Source: an uncultured Eubacterium sp.
GTDB lineage: Bacteria > Bacillota > Clostridia > Lachnospirales > Lachnospiraceae
Direction of reading: 5' to 3'
DNA: 64,000 nt
Assembly: GCA_947385775.1 (NCBI GenBank)
Contig: CANDMI010000005.1
Location: forward strand, 1-64,000
The notes beneath the pieces are model-generated. The model searched no databases. It worked only from the letters and a program-made list of their open reading frames with translations, and was not told where the DNA came from. Position numbers and translations under genes: made by a program. Of the stretch, positions 52,105-60,013 are shown in pieces. Numbering within the stretch: position 1 is the first letter of the stretch; each line of letters starts with the position of its first letter.

Positions 52105-53496
52105 TTACAGCACGCAGTTGTTGACCGTCCGTGGAAACGCCTCCACATCCCGGATGTTCGTCATTCCAGTTAAATACATCACAAGCCGCTCAAACCCCAG
52201 CCCAAAGCCCGCGTGCCTGGCGGAGCCATATTTGCGCAGATCCAGGTAAAAGCCGTAATCTTCTTCCCGTAATCCCAGCTCCTGCATCCTCGTAAGCAGT
52301 TTCTCGTAATCGTCCTCACGCTGGCTGCCGCCGACGATCTCCCCGATCCCAGGAACCAGGCAGTCGACCGCCGCCACCGTTTTTCCATCGTCATTTTGCT
52401 TCATATAAAACGCTTTTAGATCCTTCGGATAATCCGTTACAAATACCGGACATTTGTAAGTATGCTCGGTCAGGTAACGCTCATGCTCGGTCTGTAGATC
52501 GCAGCCCCAGGATACCTTGTATTCAAACTTGCTGTTATGCTTTTCTAAAATGCGGACCGCATCCGTATAAGTCACCCTTGCAAACTCGGAGCCTGCCACA
52601 TGCTCTAGCCGCTCCACCAGCCCTTTATCCACAAACTGGTTAAAAAACCTCATTTCTTCCGGTGCATGGTCTAAGACATAGCGGATTACATATTTTAGCA
52701 TACTCTGTGCAAGCATCATATCGTCATCCAAATCCGCGAACGCCATCTCCGGCTCGATCATCCAAAACTCCGCCGCATGCCTTGCGGTATTGGAATTTTC
52801 CGCCCGAAACGTCGGCCCAAAGGTATAAATATTTTTAAACGCCATCGCATAGGCTTCCCCGTTTAACTGCCCGCTGACCGTAAGGCTGGTCTGTTTTCCA
52901 AAAAAGTCTTTGGAATAGTCCACGCCGCCGTTTTCCTTCTTTGGCACATTTTCCAGATCCAGCGTCGTCACCTGGAACATTTCCCCCGCGCCCTCACAGT
53001 CGCTTCCGGTTATGATCGGCGTATGGACGTATACAAAATCCCGCTCCTGGAAAAATCTGTGGATCGCGTACGCCGCAAGGGAGCGGACGCGGAAAACCGC
53101 TTCAAAGGTATTCGTCCTTGGCCTTAAATGCGCGATGGTGCGCAGATATTCAAAGCTGTGCCGCTTTTTTTGAAGCGGGTACTCCGGCGCGGAGGCTCCT
53201 TCGATCTTAACACGAAACGCCTGGATCTCAAAGGGCTGCTTCGCGTCCGGGGTTTCCACCATCGTCCCGGTTACGATCACCGCCGCGCCTACGTTTGCCT
53301 TGCTGATCTCGTCAAAATTTTCTAACCCGTCCGCGTATACGACCTGCACCGGCTCAAAAAACGTGCCGTCGTTTACGACTAAAAAACCAAAGGCTTTCGA
53401 CCCCCGGTTGCTTCGCACCCAGCCGCCGATCGACACCTGCTTGTCCACATATTGTTTCCGCCCCCGGAACAATTCCCTGATATTGATAAGCTCCAT
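52105..53496 (-). CDS. asnS: asparaginyl-tRNA synthetase
   Basis: A 463-residue class IIb synthetase. An N-terminal OB-fold for the anticodon ('[31 protein letters not shown]'), then motif 2 in '[24 protein letters not shown]', and motif 3 in '[31 protein letters not shown]'. The Asn-type loops, rather than Asp-type, decide the identity. AAAGGGAGGACGG precedes ATG 53496. Its stop is 36 bp from the TPR gene. Confidence 0.96.
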   Translation of the reverse strand: MELINIRELFRGRKQYVDKQVSIGGWVRSNRGSKAFGFLVVNDGTFFEPVQVVYADGLENFDEISKANVGAAVIVTGTMVETPDAKQPFEIQAFRVKIEGASAPEYPLQKKRHSFEYLRTIAHLRPRTNTFEAVFRVRSLAAYAIHRFFQERDFVYVHTPIITGSDCEGAGEMFQVTTLDLENVPKKENGGVDYSKDFFGKQTSLTVSGQLNGEAYAMAFKNIYTFGPTFRAENSNTARHAAEFWMIEPEMAFADLDDDMMLAQSMLKYVIRYVLDHAPEEMRFFNQFVDKGLVERLEHVAGSEFARVTYTDAVRILEKHNSKFEYKVSWGCDLQTEHERYLTEHTYKCPVFVTDYPKDLKAFYMKQNDDGKTVAAVDCLVPGIGEIVGGSQREDDYEKLLTRMQELGLREEDYGFYLDLRKYGSARHAGFGLGFERLVMYLTGMTNIRDVEAFPRTVNNCVL

Positions 53497-53536
53497 ACCG
53501 TCCTCCCTTTTTTCTATCTAATTTCAAATAAACCTG

Positions 53537-54679
53537 TCAGGACTTTTTTTCCGAACCCGTTTCTACCTTCGCGTCCTCCACGACCTTGTCTAACGCCTTG
53601 TTGCAGATATAGATCTTACGGGCAAATTTTTCGCCCTCCTTCGCGTCCGAATTGTAAACATTATAAAACGCGTCCTCGTCCTGATAGCCATATGAGGACA
53701 TCTGCTGGTTTACATACTCTTTAAACGCGTCCTCATCCAAAGACATCCCTTCTTTTTTCACGATCGCTTCTAGGATCAGCTCTGTATGCAGGGAGTCCTT
53801 TAATTCCGCGGAGGATTCCGATCGAAATTCCTCCACCGTCTTTCCGTTATAATTATCTTTCAGATAATCCTCTAATGTAGTTTCCTTGCAGTTTTGCGCT
53901 TCAAACCGTTTGACGTAATCCGTTACGCGCTCATCCAAAACCCCGTTCGGCTCCTTTACCGTACAGATCTCTTTTAGCTTATTGATGACCGCCTGCCTGA
54001 TATCGGACTGCTTTTGATTTTCATTTTGCAGCTCCAGCTGGTCTTTGATCTGCTTTTTATATTCCTTTACCGAATCGCAGCTTAGGTTTTCTTTTGCAAA
54101 TTCGTCCGTCAGCTTAAATTTTACAGAAGTGTCTTCCTTTGCAATCTTATTAATCTTAACCGTAAACACCACATCCGCCCCTGCCAGGTCCTTGTTCGGA
54201 TACTGCGTCGGGAACGTCAGGTTTAAATCCACGGTCTCGCCGACTTTTTTTCCAATCAGCCCATCCTCAAACCCGTCGATAAAATCATTCGAGCCAATGG
54301 TCAGATAATGCCCCTGGGCCGTTCCTCCGTTAAACGCCACGCCGTCTTTTTTTCCTTCGTAATCAATGTTGACCGTATCCCCTTCCTCTACGACCTTTTT
54401 ATCCGTATCCTTATATACCGGCTTGGCCTGTTGCTTTGCGTTGTACAGCGCGTATTCCTCCACCTGGTCTTTTGTCACCTCATAGCTGCCCGCCAACGTC
54501 ACAGTAAGGCCGGAATATTCTCCAAGCGTTACATAATCGTCTATTTTATAATCAGATTGTATGCCGCTTTTATCCGCGCTCCCCTGCTCCGTTTTCTCTT
54601 TTTCTTTTCCACTGCTGCACGCACAGGTCGTAGACGCCATAACAACAGCAAACAGCAGCATGATCAGTTTCTTTTTCAT
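53537..54679 (-). CDS. trigger-factor-like FKBP lipoprotein
   Basis: A 380-residue lipoprotein: signal peptide with lipobox 'ASTTCAC' (Cys near 19), then an FKBP-type peptidyl-prolyl isomerase domain (about 90-185: 'VVEEGDTVNIDYEGKKDGVAFNGGTAQGHYLTIGSNDFIDGFEDGLIGKKVGETVDLNLTFPTQYPNKDLAGADVVFTVKINKI') and a helical end like the trigger factor C-terminal domain (about 190-370). The ribosome-binding domain of real trigger factor is missing. It would act outside the membrane as a foldase, in parallel with PrsA. This form is common in Clostridia. AAAGGA precedes ATG 54679. Confidence 0.88.
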   Translation of the reverse strand: MKKKLIMLLFAVVMASTTCACSSGKEKEKTEQGSADKSGIQSDYKIDDYVTLGEYSGLTVTLAGSYEVTKDQVEEYALYNAKQQAKPVYKDTDKKVVEEGDTVNIDYEGKKDGVAFNGGTAQGHYLTIGSNDFIDGFEDGLIGKKVGETVDLNLTFPTQYPNKDLAGADVVFTVKINKIAKEDTSVKFKLTDEFAKENLSCDSVKEYKKQIKDQLELQNENQKQSDIRQAVINKLKEICTVKEPNGVLDERVTDYVKRFEAQNCKETTLEDYLKDNYNGKTVEEFRSESSAELKDSLHTELILEAIVKKEGMSLDEDAFKEYVNQQMSSYGYQDEDAFYNVYNSDAKEGEKFARKIYICNKALDKVVEDAKVETGSEKKS

Positions 54680-54789
54680 TGTATTTTTCCTTTCTTTCGC
54701 TTTTTTCTTCCTTATTATATTCCTTTCTTTCCATGTTACACCACAACAACATTAGAATAACACACAGACGCAAAAAATTAAAGGTTTTA

Positions 54790-54818
54790 TTGATTTTTCT
54801 CAAAAACAATGCTAAAAT
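54790..54818 (+). promoter_or_regulatory. promoter of the 171-residue membrane protein gene
   Basis: TTGATT (54790-54795), 17 bp, TAAAAT (54813-54818). The leader is about 75 nt and contains two AGGAGG-like sites (54846-54852 and 54886-54891). Confidence 0.65.
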
Positions 54819-54899
54819 GTAGAAACCGGTGTAACGACCGCCTACAGGAGGATTGTTGCAGGACGAAAATTTTGAAATGAAAACTAGGAGGATACCAAT

Positions 54900-55415
54900 G
54901 TGAAAACCTGGCAGATTGTTTTACTGGTAATCACCATTATTCTGGTCATTGCCCTGATCGCTTTGTATTTCGTCGGAAAAAAGCTTCAAAAAAAGAAAGA
55001 CGAATCGGACCGGCAGATGGCGGCTGCTGCCCAAACGGTTCCAATGTTGATCATTGATAAGAAAAAAATGAAGATCAAAGACGCAGGACTTCCCGCTATT
55101 GTATACGAACAAACGCCCAAAATGCTGCGCAGGCAGAAAGTCCCGATCGTGAAGGCAAAAGTCGGGCCAAAGATCCAGACATTTATGTGCGACGCCGCGG
55201 TATTTGACGATATCCCCCTCAAAAAAGAAGTCCGCGTCACCGTCAGCGGCCTTTACATCACAAATGTCAAGGGGTTGCGAAAGCCATTGGAAAAGCCCGC
55301 ATCCCCGAAAAAGAAAAAGCTTCGCGAACGCCTTTTAGAAAAATCAAAAAGCCTACAGGCTCAGGCAGACGAGGCAAATAAAGCAAGCGCCGCAAAAGGC
55401 AAAAAGAAAAAATAA
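54900..55415 (+). CDS. single-pass membrane protein with basic tail
   Basis: A 171-residue protein from GTG 54900 (after AGGAGGATACCAAT). One N-terminal membrane segment (about 5-27), a short soluble domain ('VPMLIIDKKKMKIKDAGLPAIVYEQTPKMLRRQKVPIVKAKVGPKIQTFMCDAAVFDDIPLKKEVRVTVSGLYI', about 47-125) and a Lys/Ala-rich helical tail. The domain seems conserved in Lachnospiraceae but I cannot name it. It is a lone plus-strand gene that converges on a DUF1934 gene. Confidence 0.75.
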   Translation: MKTWQIVLLVITIILVIALIALYFVGKKLQKKKDESDRQMAAAAQTVPMLIIDKKKMKIKDAGLPAIVYEQTPKMLRRQKVPIVKAKVGPKIQTFMCDAAVFDDIPLKKEVRVTVSGLYITNVKGLRKPLEKPASPKKKKLRERLLEKSKSLQAQADEANKASAAKGKKKK

Positions 55416-55426
55416 CGCTTTCCCAC

Positions 55427-55479
55427 ACTGTTACCGGATTCCTTTGGATTTTTAATCCACAGGATTCCCACGTAACAGT
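55427..55479. repeat. CTGTTAC/GTAACAG-bounded hairpin at the end of DUF1934
   Basis: ACTGTTAC (55427-55434) and GTAACAGT (55472-55479) are perfect inverted ends, with an inner TGGATT-TTT-AATCCA hairpin (55445-55459). The right half codes for the last residues of the DUF1934 gene (ELLRGNPVD), so the repeat seems to have extended that frame. It belongs to the family at 16467 and 24010 by its ends, not by its inner sequence. Confidence 0.6.
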
Positions 55480-55925
55480 TCTTTTGACAGCTCTTTTGAT
55501 TTCACCTGCAATTGTATCGTGCAGTCCGCCAGATGCTCGTAGTTTACATCCAGCGCGTATTCGATCTGGGCGTTCAGCTCCCCGTTTGACTCGTCGATCG
55601 TAATGCTCCTTGCGTCAATCCCCATCAACATACTGCCAAATGGCGTAGTATAACAGGTCATATTCTTTTTATCCTTTTCAAAAACCATATGGGCGTTGGA
55701 ATTGCCGCGCTTTGTGATTTCCAGGCAGTCTTCCTTAAGCTTTAGGACGTTTTTGGTTACGGAGGAAAAGCCCTCTAAAAATTCATCGTATAGAATATAA
55801 TGTTTGCCGTTTTTAAAATAATATTCGCCAGGCGTGATAATTTCTACCGGTTCCGGCTCTCCCGAGTCGTCGTTGTCCGAGCTGAATTGCAGCCCGCTTA
55901 TTTTTAACAGCACATCTTTCGTCAT
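55452..55925 (-). CDS. DUF1934 protein (lipocalin-like beta barrel)
   Basis: A 157-residue protein with the DUF1934 pattern: 'MTKDVLLKISGLQFSSD', 'ITPGEYYFKNGKHYILYDEFLEG', 'VLKLKEDCLEITKRGNSNAHMVFEKDKKNMTCYTTPFGSMLMGIDARSITI'. The fold is a calycin-like barrel; function is not known. AAAGAGGG precedes ATG 55925. Its C-terminal residues are encoded within a GTAACAG hairpin. Confidence 0.85.
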   Translation of the reverse strand: MTKDVLLKISGLQFSSDNDDSGEPEPVEIITPGEYYFKNGKHYILYDEFLEGFSSVTKNVLKLKEDCLEITKRGNSNAHMVFEKDKKNMTCYTTPFGSMLMGIDARSITIDESNGELNAQIEYALDVNYEHLADCTIQLQVKSKELSKELLRGNPVD

Positions 55926-56055
55926 AATTTCCCTCTTTCCATTGGATTTTCATTCAATCAAAGCTTTGAATGCTCCTCTACGGCTTTTGGGTTTATTATA
56001 TGCGAAAATGTCCGGCATCGCAAGCGCTTTTTTATCTGATCCTATTTCACGCATC

Positions 56056-57150
56056 TTATTTCATTGTAACCGACACCCCAGGGCTGCACTCCAACGCCGT
56101 CCGGTACTCCTCCACATGCCCTTGGTATTCGCGGTAAAGCTCTGGCGCCTCCATCGCAAGCCTTCGGTAGCTGTCCGTAATGTCCGCCTGGTTTTCCTCC
56201 ATCTGGTTCCAGAACGCCTGGAGTATTTTTTCCTGTAACATGCTTTCCACCGCGGATTTTAACGCGCTTCCCGAAACCAGCTTCGCATCCGCGCTGACCA
56301 AAACCTGCTGCACGACCTTCCCGCCCTGCGCCTTAAACTTTCGCTTGCATTTTAATCCGCTAAGCCGCACCTGCGCGCCGTAGTCAAGCTTTAGATCCAT
56401 CTGCTTTAAGCCATTTTCCAGTAAAAAATAGATCTGCGCTTCCTCCATGCTGGCTGTCCCCTTTGGCGAAAAATCCTGCAACACCTTATAATGGGTGACG
56501 GCAGGCTGGCCATTTTCCTCTTTGATCACGGGCAAAAAAAGCGTCCGGTTTTGGTTTGCCTGCTCATTTAACAAATTCCCAAGGGTCAACGCCGTGCGTT
56601 CCTTTTGGTCCTGCTCATTTTCCACCATCTGCTCTAAATAGCTGCCCAGCGGCACGTCCATCTTACTGTTTAGCTTTTGGAGCTTTTCCATGCTGCTCTC
56701 CGTTAAAAAAACAAGGGTATTTCTGGCATAGGTGTTTTCTTTTCTAACGGTGTCTAAAAACCGCACAAACTCCTTATTGTCTATCATATCTTCCTGAAAG
56801 ATCAAAGCTTTCGTATGGGAAAGATCCAGCTTGCAGCGGTTATTTTTTTCAAAGGACTTTTGCGCTTCATAATAAGTCGTGCCGCCCGCGCCCTCCGCGG
56901 TCTGATTTCCCCCGTCGGCGCGTTCGTTCGCCACCTCCGACAGATCCTGGGAAAGGTAACAAACGTCGTATTTTTGCCGCCCGGCTTCCAAAAGCGTCGC
57001 CAGAGGGAAATATTTATTTTCCAGCTCCGTCCCCGCGCACCCGGAAAAACAAAACGAGAAGGAAATCGCAGATAACAGGAAAAAAAACGCCTTTTTTTTA
57101 TTCTTTTTTTGCTTTTTTTGAAAACCTATTTTATTTCTATGGTCATTCAT
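56056..57150 (-). CDS. gerAC: spore germination lipoprotein, GerAC/GerKC family
   Basis: A 364-residue Ger(x)C-type lipoprotein (lipobox 'FCFSGC' at residue 38 after a Lys-rich start). Its N-terminal domain has 'LENKYFPLATLLEAGRQKYDVCYL' and 'EDMIDNKEFVRFLDTVRKENTYARNTLVFLTE', and its C-terminal domain 'ILQAFWNQMEENQADITDSYRRLAMEAPELYREY'. This subunit is bound to the spore inner membrane and works with GerAA and GerAB to sense germinants. It starts 2 bp after gerAB; AGGAAAAG lies inside the end of that gene. Confidence 0.85.
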   Translation of the reverse strand: MNDHRNKIGFQKKQKKNKKKAFFFLLSAISFSFCFSGCAGTELENKYFPLATLLEAGRQKYDVCYLSQDLSEVANERADGGNQTAEGAGGTTYYEAQKSFEKNNRCKLDLSHTKALIFQEDMIDNKEFVRFLDTVRKENTYARNTLVFLTESSMEKLQKLNSKMDVPLGSYLEQMVENEQDQKERTALTLGNLLNEQANQNRTLFLPVIKEENGQPAVTHYKVLQDFSPKGTASMEEAQIYFLLENGLKQMDLKLDYGAQVRLSGLKCKRKFKAQGGKVVQQVLVSADAKLVSGSALKSAVESMLQEKILQAFWNQMEENQADITDSYRRLAMEAPELYREYQGHVEEYRTALECSPGVSVTMK

Positions 57151-57152
57151 TC

Positions 57153-58328
57153 TTACGCTTTTCCTCCGTCAACGTTTTCTTTTGTCCCCCTTTTCCCCCG
57201 CAGCCAGGAAATCCCCAGCGCGGCTAACGGGACGACTACCGCAAACGGCGTGACAAGCAGGTAAAACAGCGCGCTAAGCTTTTCACGCACGGCCGACGAC
57301 TGATGGAAAAAATAAGCCGCCCCATATATGATAAGCGCCGCAACAAAAAACCAGGCGCATTTCGTTTTCAGACCCTGCTTTTCCAGCCTGCCCGCCCCGT
57401 CAGGGTCGTCCGGCAAAGCCGCAAACGCCTGGTACATCAGCGACACGCCATAATAAAAAGAAGCCGCGACCAGCGCATACAGGGTAAAAAACCACACGCT
57501 TACCATCACCGCGTCCATCCGCTTGATAAAATCCCCGGGTATTTTTACCATGCCCATCAGCGTCACCACCGGATATTCCTCTGCCGCAAGCGCTTTTGCG
57601 CCAAATATCCCAATTAAGATCAGATAGACCGCCGCAAGAGAAACCGCGCTGATCACAAGCGCCCATGCCGAAGAACGGGCGGATTTTTTCTTTTTTTGCA
57701 AATTGGGCAGCAGGAAAAGGAAAAACGTCAGCGGCAAAAATGCCGCAAAACACTGCCACGCCCCGCTCCAAAAGCTGCCAAGGCTATCCTGCCCAGGCTG
57801 TCGAAACAGCGGGAACCACTGCACCGGCTGCACCTGTCGGATGCAGAATAACAGCATCAAAACAAACGGGGCCGCCAACACCCAAAACAACACCTCATAC
57901 ACCCTCGCCCTTGCTTCCAGCCCGGCAATGCCGCCGTAAACCGCCAAAAGCAGGACGAGAAACAGCGCGACCGGGTATTCCTTGTCATCTAATAATGTGG
58001 CGCACGCAAGCTCCGATAAAATTTTTGCCGCCCAGGCGCATACGATCGTCCCGATTGCAGCGTAGATCACATAAAGCGCCCTTGCAAGCAGCTTTCCAAA
58101 GCTGTCCCGCAAATACGTAAAATAATCCTGCTTTGCCTTCGCTCCTAAAAACACAAGCAGCCACAAATACAAAAACGCCATCACCGAACCAGCCAGGATG
58201 CTCCATAGCCCGATGCCTCCGGCTTTCGCAAGCTGCGCGGGCAAAAGCAGGGAGCTTGCGCCAAACAAGTCAAAAATAAGAAGCCGCTTTATCTGCCGTG
58301 GGGATATTTTGTCATTATTGGAAAACAC
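57153..58328 (-). CDS. gerAB: spore germination permease, GerAB family
   Basis: A 391-residue integral membrane protein of the amino-acid/polyamine permease type, with ten hydrophobic segments. 'KISPRQIKRLLIFDLFGASSLLLPAQLAKAGGIG' at the start is a GerAB signature. GerAB is the germinant-binding subunit. It starts with GTG 58328 four bases after gerAA and ends 2 bp before gerAC, so the three are one unit. Confidence 0.9.
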   Translation of the reverse strand: MFSNNDKISPRQIKRLLIFDLFGASSLLLPAQLAKAGGIGLWSILAGSVMAFLYLWLLVFLGAKAKQDYFTYLRDSFGKLLARALYVIYAAIGTIVCAWAAKILSELACATLLDDKEYPVALFLVLLLAVYGGIAGLEARARVYEVLFWVLAAPFVLMLLFCIRQVQPVQWFPLFRQPGQDSLGSFWSGAWQCFAAFLPLTFFLFLLPNLQKKKKSARSSAWALVISAVSLAAVYLILIGIFGAKALAAEEYPVVTLMGMVKIPGDFIKRMDAVMVSVWFFTLYALVAASFYYGVSLMYQAFAALPDDPDGAGRLEKQGLKTKCAWFFVAALIIYGAAYFFHQSSAVREKLSALFYLLVTPFAVVVPLAALGISWLRGKRGTKENVDGGKA

Positions 58329-58331
58329 CGC

Positions 58332-59903
58332 TTACCTTTCCTTCCCTTTTGCCTTTTTCACTCCAAACGCCAGCCTTGTGCGCCGCCCCCTCTTTGCATA
58401 GACCGGCCTTTTTTTCATCCTCGCCATCGGGTAGCGTATCAGGCTGTCCCGCTCATCCTCGTAATCGCTTAATTCCGCGCCCACATACGGCATCAGGTAT
58501 GGGATGCCAAAGCTTTTTAAGCTTGCTAAATGAATAAAAATACTAAGCGCGGACACTAAAAACCCAAACATCCCAAGCCAGGCGGACATCGCGATCATAT
58601 AAAACTTTAAGATCCGAAAGGCCGTTGCCAGCTCCTCGTTTGGGATCGCAAAGGAGCTAAGGGCTGTAAACGCCACGACAATGACCACGATCGGGCTTAC
58701 CAGGTTTGCGTCCACCGCGGCCTGCCCGATGATCAGGCCGCCCACGATCCCAATCGTATTTCCCATGGCCCCGGGGAGCCGCACGCCCGCTTCCCGAAGC
58801 AGCTCAAAGGAAAACTCCATTAAAAGCACCTCCACGACCGCCGGAAACGGCACCCCCTGCCTTGCCGCCGCAAAGGAAAGCAAAAGGGAGGTGGGCAACA
58901 GCTGGGTATGGAAATTGGTTACCGCAAGATACAACGCCGGAAACGCCAGCGCAAACACCGACGCCAAGTAGCGGATAAACCGCTCCAGCGAAGCGATCTC
59001 AAAACGGTTAAAATAATCATCGCTTGTTTTTAACAGGGAATTATAATCGGTAGGCAGTATCAACGCCGACGGGGAGTTGTCGCACAAAAGCACCACCCTG
59101 CCCTCAAGCACCGCCATCGCCGCCCGGTCCGGGCGCTGGGTCGCCTGAAACTGGGGAAACGGCGAATACCAGTTATCCTCTGTAAGCTGTTCCACCATCC
59201 CGCTGTCCATGATCCCGTCGATCATATAGGAATCCAGCCGTTTTTCAATATCCTCCAACAAAGACGGATACACAAGCCCGTCCATATACACAAGGTCAAT
59301 ATTCGTATGGGAATAAAGCCCCGCGCGCACCTCTTTGACCCTCACCTTCGTGGAACGGATGCGCTTTCGGATCAGCGCCGTATTGACCTTTACGGAATCC
59401 GCAAAACCCTCCTGGGAACCGCGAATCACTTTTTCTGATTCCGGCTTTGTCACGCCCATGTTCGGATAGCCCTTATCCGGTATTTTCAGCGCGCTTGCAA
59501 ACCCGTCTATAAATAAAAGCACGTCTCCGGTCAACATTCCAAGCTGCAAAGCGTCCTCCATATACGCAAATGGAGTAACGTCGCAAAGCCCCTGCCCGTT
59601 TCTTGCTAACGTCTCATAGATCTCTTCGGCTCCCAATTCCGAAAGGTCATTTAAAAGCCGCCCCACCAGCGAATTTTCAAACGCAAGGGAGCCTGCCGTG
59701 ATCTCGATATAAGCCGCAAGGCAGCGCACCTGGTCTTTTCCAAGAACCATTTCCCGCATTTTAATATCCGCGCTGTTTGCAAACATATCCTCTATAAACT
59801 GTTTATTTTCACTGACCTGCGTCGACACCGGATGGGGGGATTCCACCGTCGTCTGCTTATCCATCTGGTTGATACGAGCCTGCCTTGGCGCATTTTTTTC
59901 CAT
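58332..59903 (-). CDS. gerAA: spore germination protein, GerAA family
   Basis: A 523-residue GerAA-type subunit: an N-terminal soluble part ('NKQFIEDMFANSADIKMREMVLG', 'PESEKVIRGSQEGFADSVKVNTALIRKRIRSTKVRVKEVRAG'), then 'VLEGRVVLLCDNSPSALILPTDY' and four to five membrane segments. The longer frame from TTG 59954 would start upstream of the sigma-G -10 box; ATG 59903, with GAGGGA before it and inside the transcript, is the better start. GerAA forms the channel-like subunit of the germinant receptor. Confidence 0.92.
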   Translation of the reverse strand: MEKNAPRQARINQMDKQTTVESPHPVSTQVSENKQFIEDMFANSADIKMREMVLGKDQVRCLAAYIEITAGSLAFENSLVGRLLNDLSELGAEEIYETLARNGQGLCDVTPFAYMEDALQLGMLTGDVLLFIDGFASALKIPDKGYPNMGVTKPESEKVIRGSQEGFADSVKVNTALIRKRIRSTKVRVKEVRAGLYSHTNIDLVYMDGLVYPSLLEDIEKRLDSYMIDGIMDSGMVEQLTEDNWYSPFPQFQATQRPDRAAMAVLEGRVVLLCDNSPSALILPTDYNSLLKTSDDYFNRFEIASLERFIRYLASVFALAFPALYLAVTNFHTQLLPTSLLLSFAAARQGVPFPAVVEVLLMEFSFELLREAGVRLPGAMGNTIGIVGGLIIGQAAVDANLVSPIVVIVVAFTALSSFAIPNEELATAFRILKFYMIAMSAWLGMFGFLVSALSIFIHLASLKSFGIPYLMPYVGAELSDYEDERDSLIRYPMARMKKRPVYAKRGRRTRLAFGVKKAKGKER

Positions 59904-59933
59904 AAACCATTCCCTCGCATTCTTTTCTGACGC

Positions 59934-59963
59934 TAGTATCCGCATTCTTTCCAAAATTATTCA
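59934..59963 (-). promoter_or_regulatory. sigma-G-type promoter of the gerA operon
   Basis: On the minus strand TGAATA (59963-59958), 17 bp, GATACTA (59940-59934). The sigma-G consensus is TGAATA-N17-CATACTA, so only one base differs. Transcription would start near 59927, about 24 nt before the gerAA ATG. It predicts forespore-specific expression. Confidence 0.75.
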
Positions 59964-59971
59964 TAAAAAAC

Positions 59972-60007
59972 GCCGGAAAAGCCTCAAAAAGGCTGTTCCG
60001 GCTTTTT
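59972..60007 (-). terminator. terminator of the dxs-mannosidase group
   Basis: GCCGGAA...TTCCGGC with inner AGCCT/AGGCT and A/T runs on both sides. It directly follows the beta-mannosidase stop and keeps that transcript apart from the gerA operon. Confidence 0.85.
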
Positions 60008-60013
60008 CCATAT

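Noticed and set aside
52090-52110. TGTTACAG word next to asnS as another copy of the GTTACAG repeat
   Set aside because: The bases are the stop codon and last codons of asnS and have no inverted partner nearby.
57665-58120. 151-codon plus-strand frame over gerAB
   Set aside because: It is an antisense shadow of the GerAB permease, with Pro/Arg-rich composition typical of reversed hydrophobic codons.
59904-59954. Extended N-terminus of gerAA from TTG 59954
   Set aside because: The extra codons would start before the sigma-G -10 box at 59934-59940; ATG 59903 has a good ribosome binding site inside the transcript.
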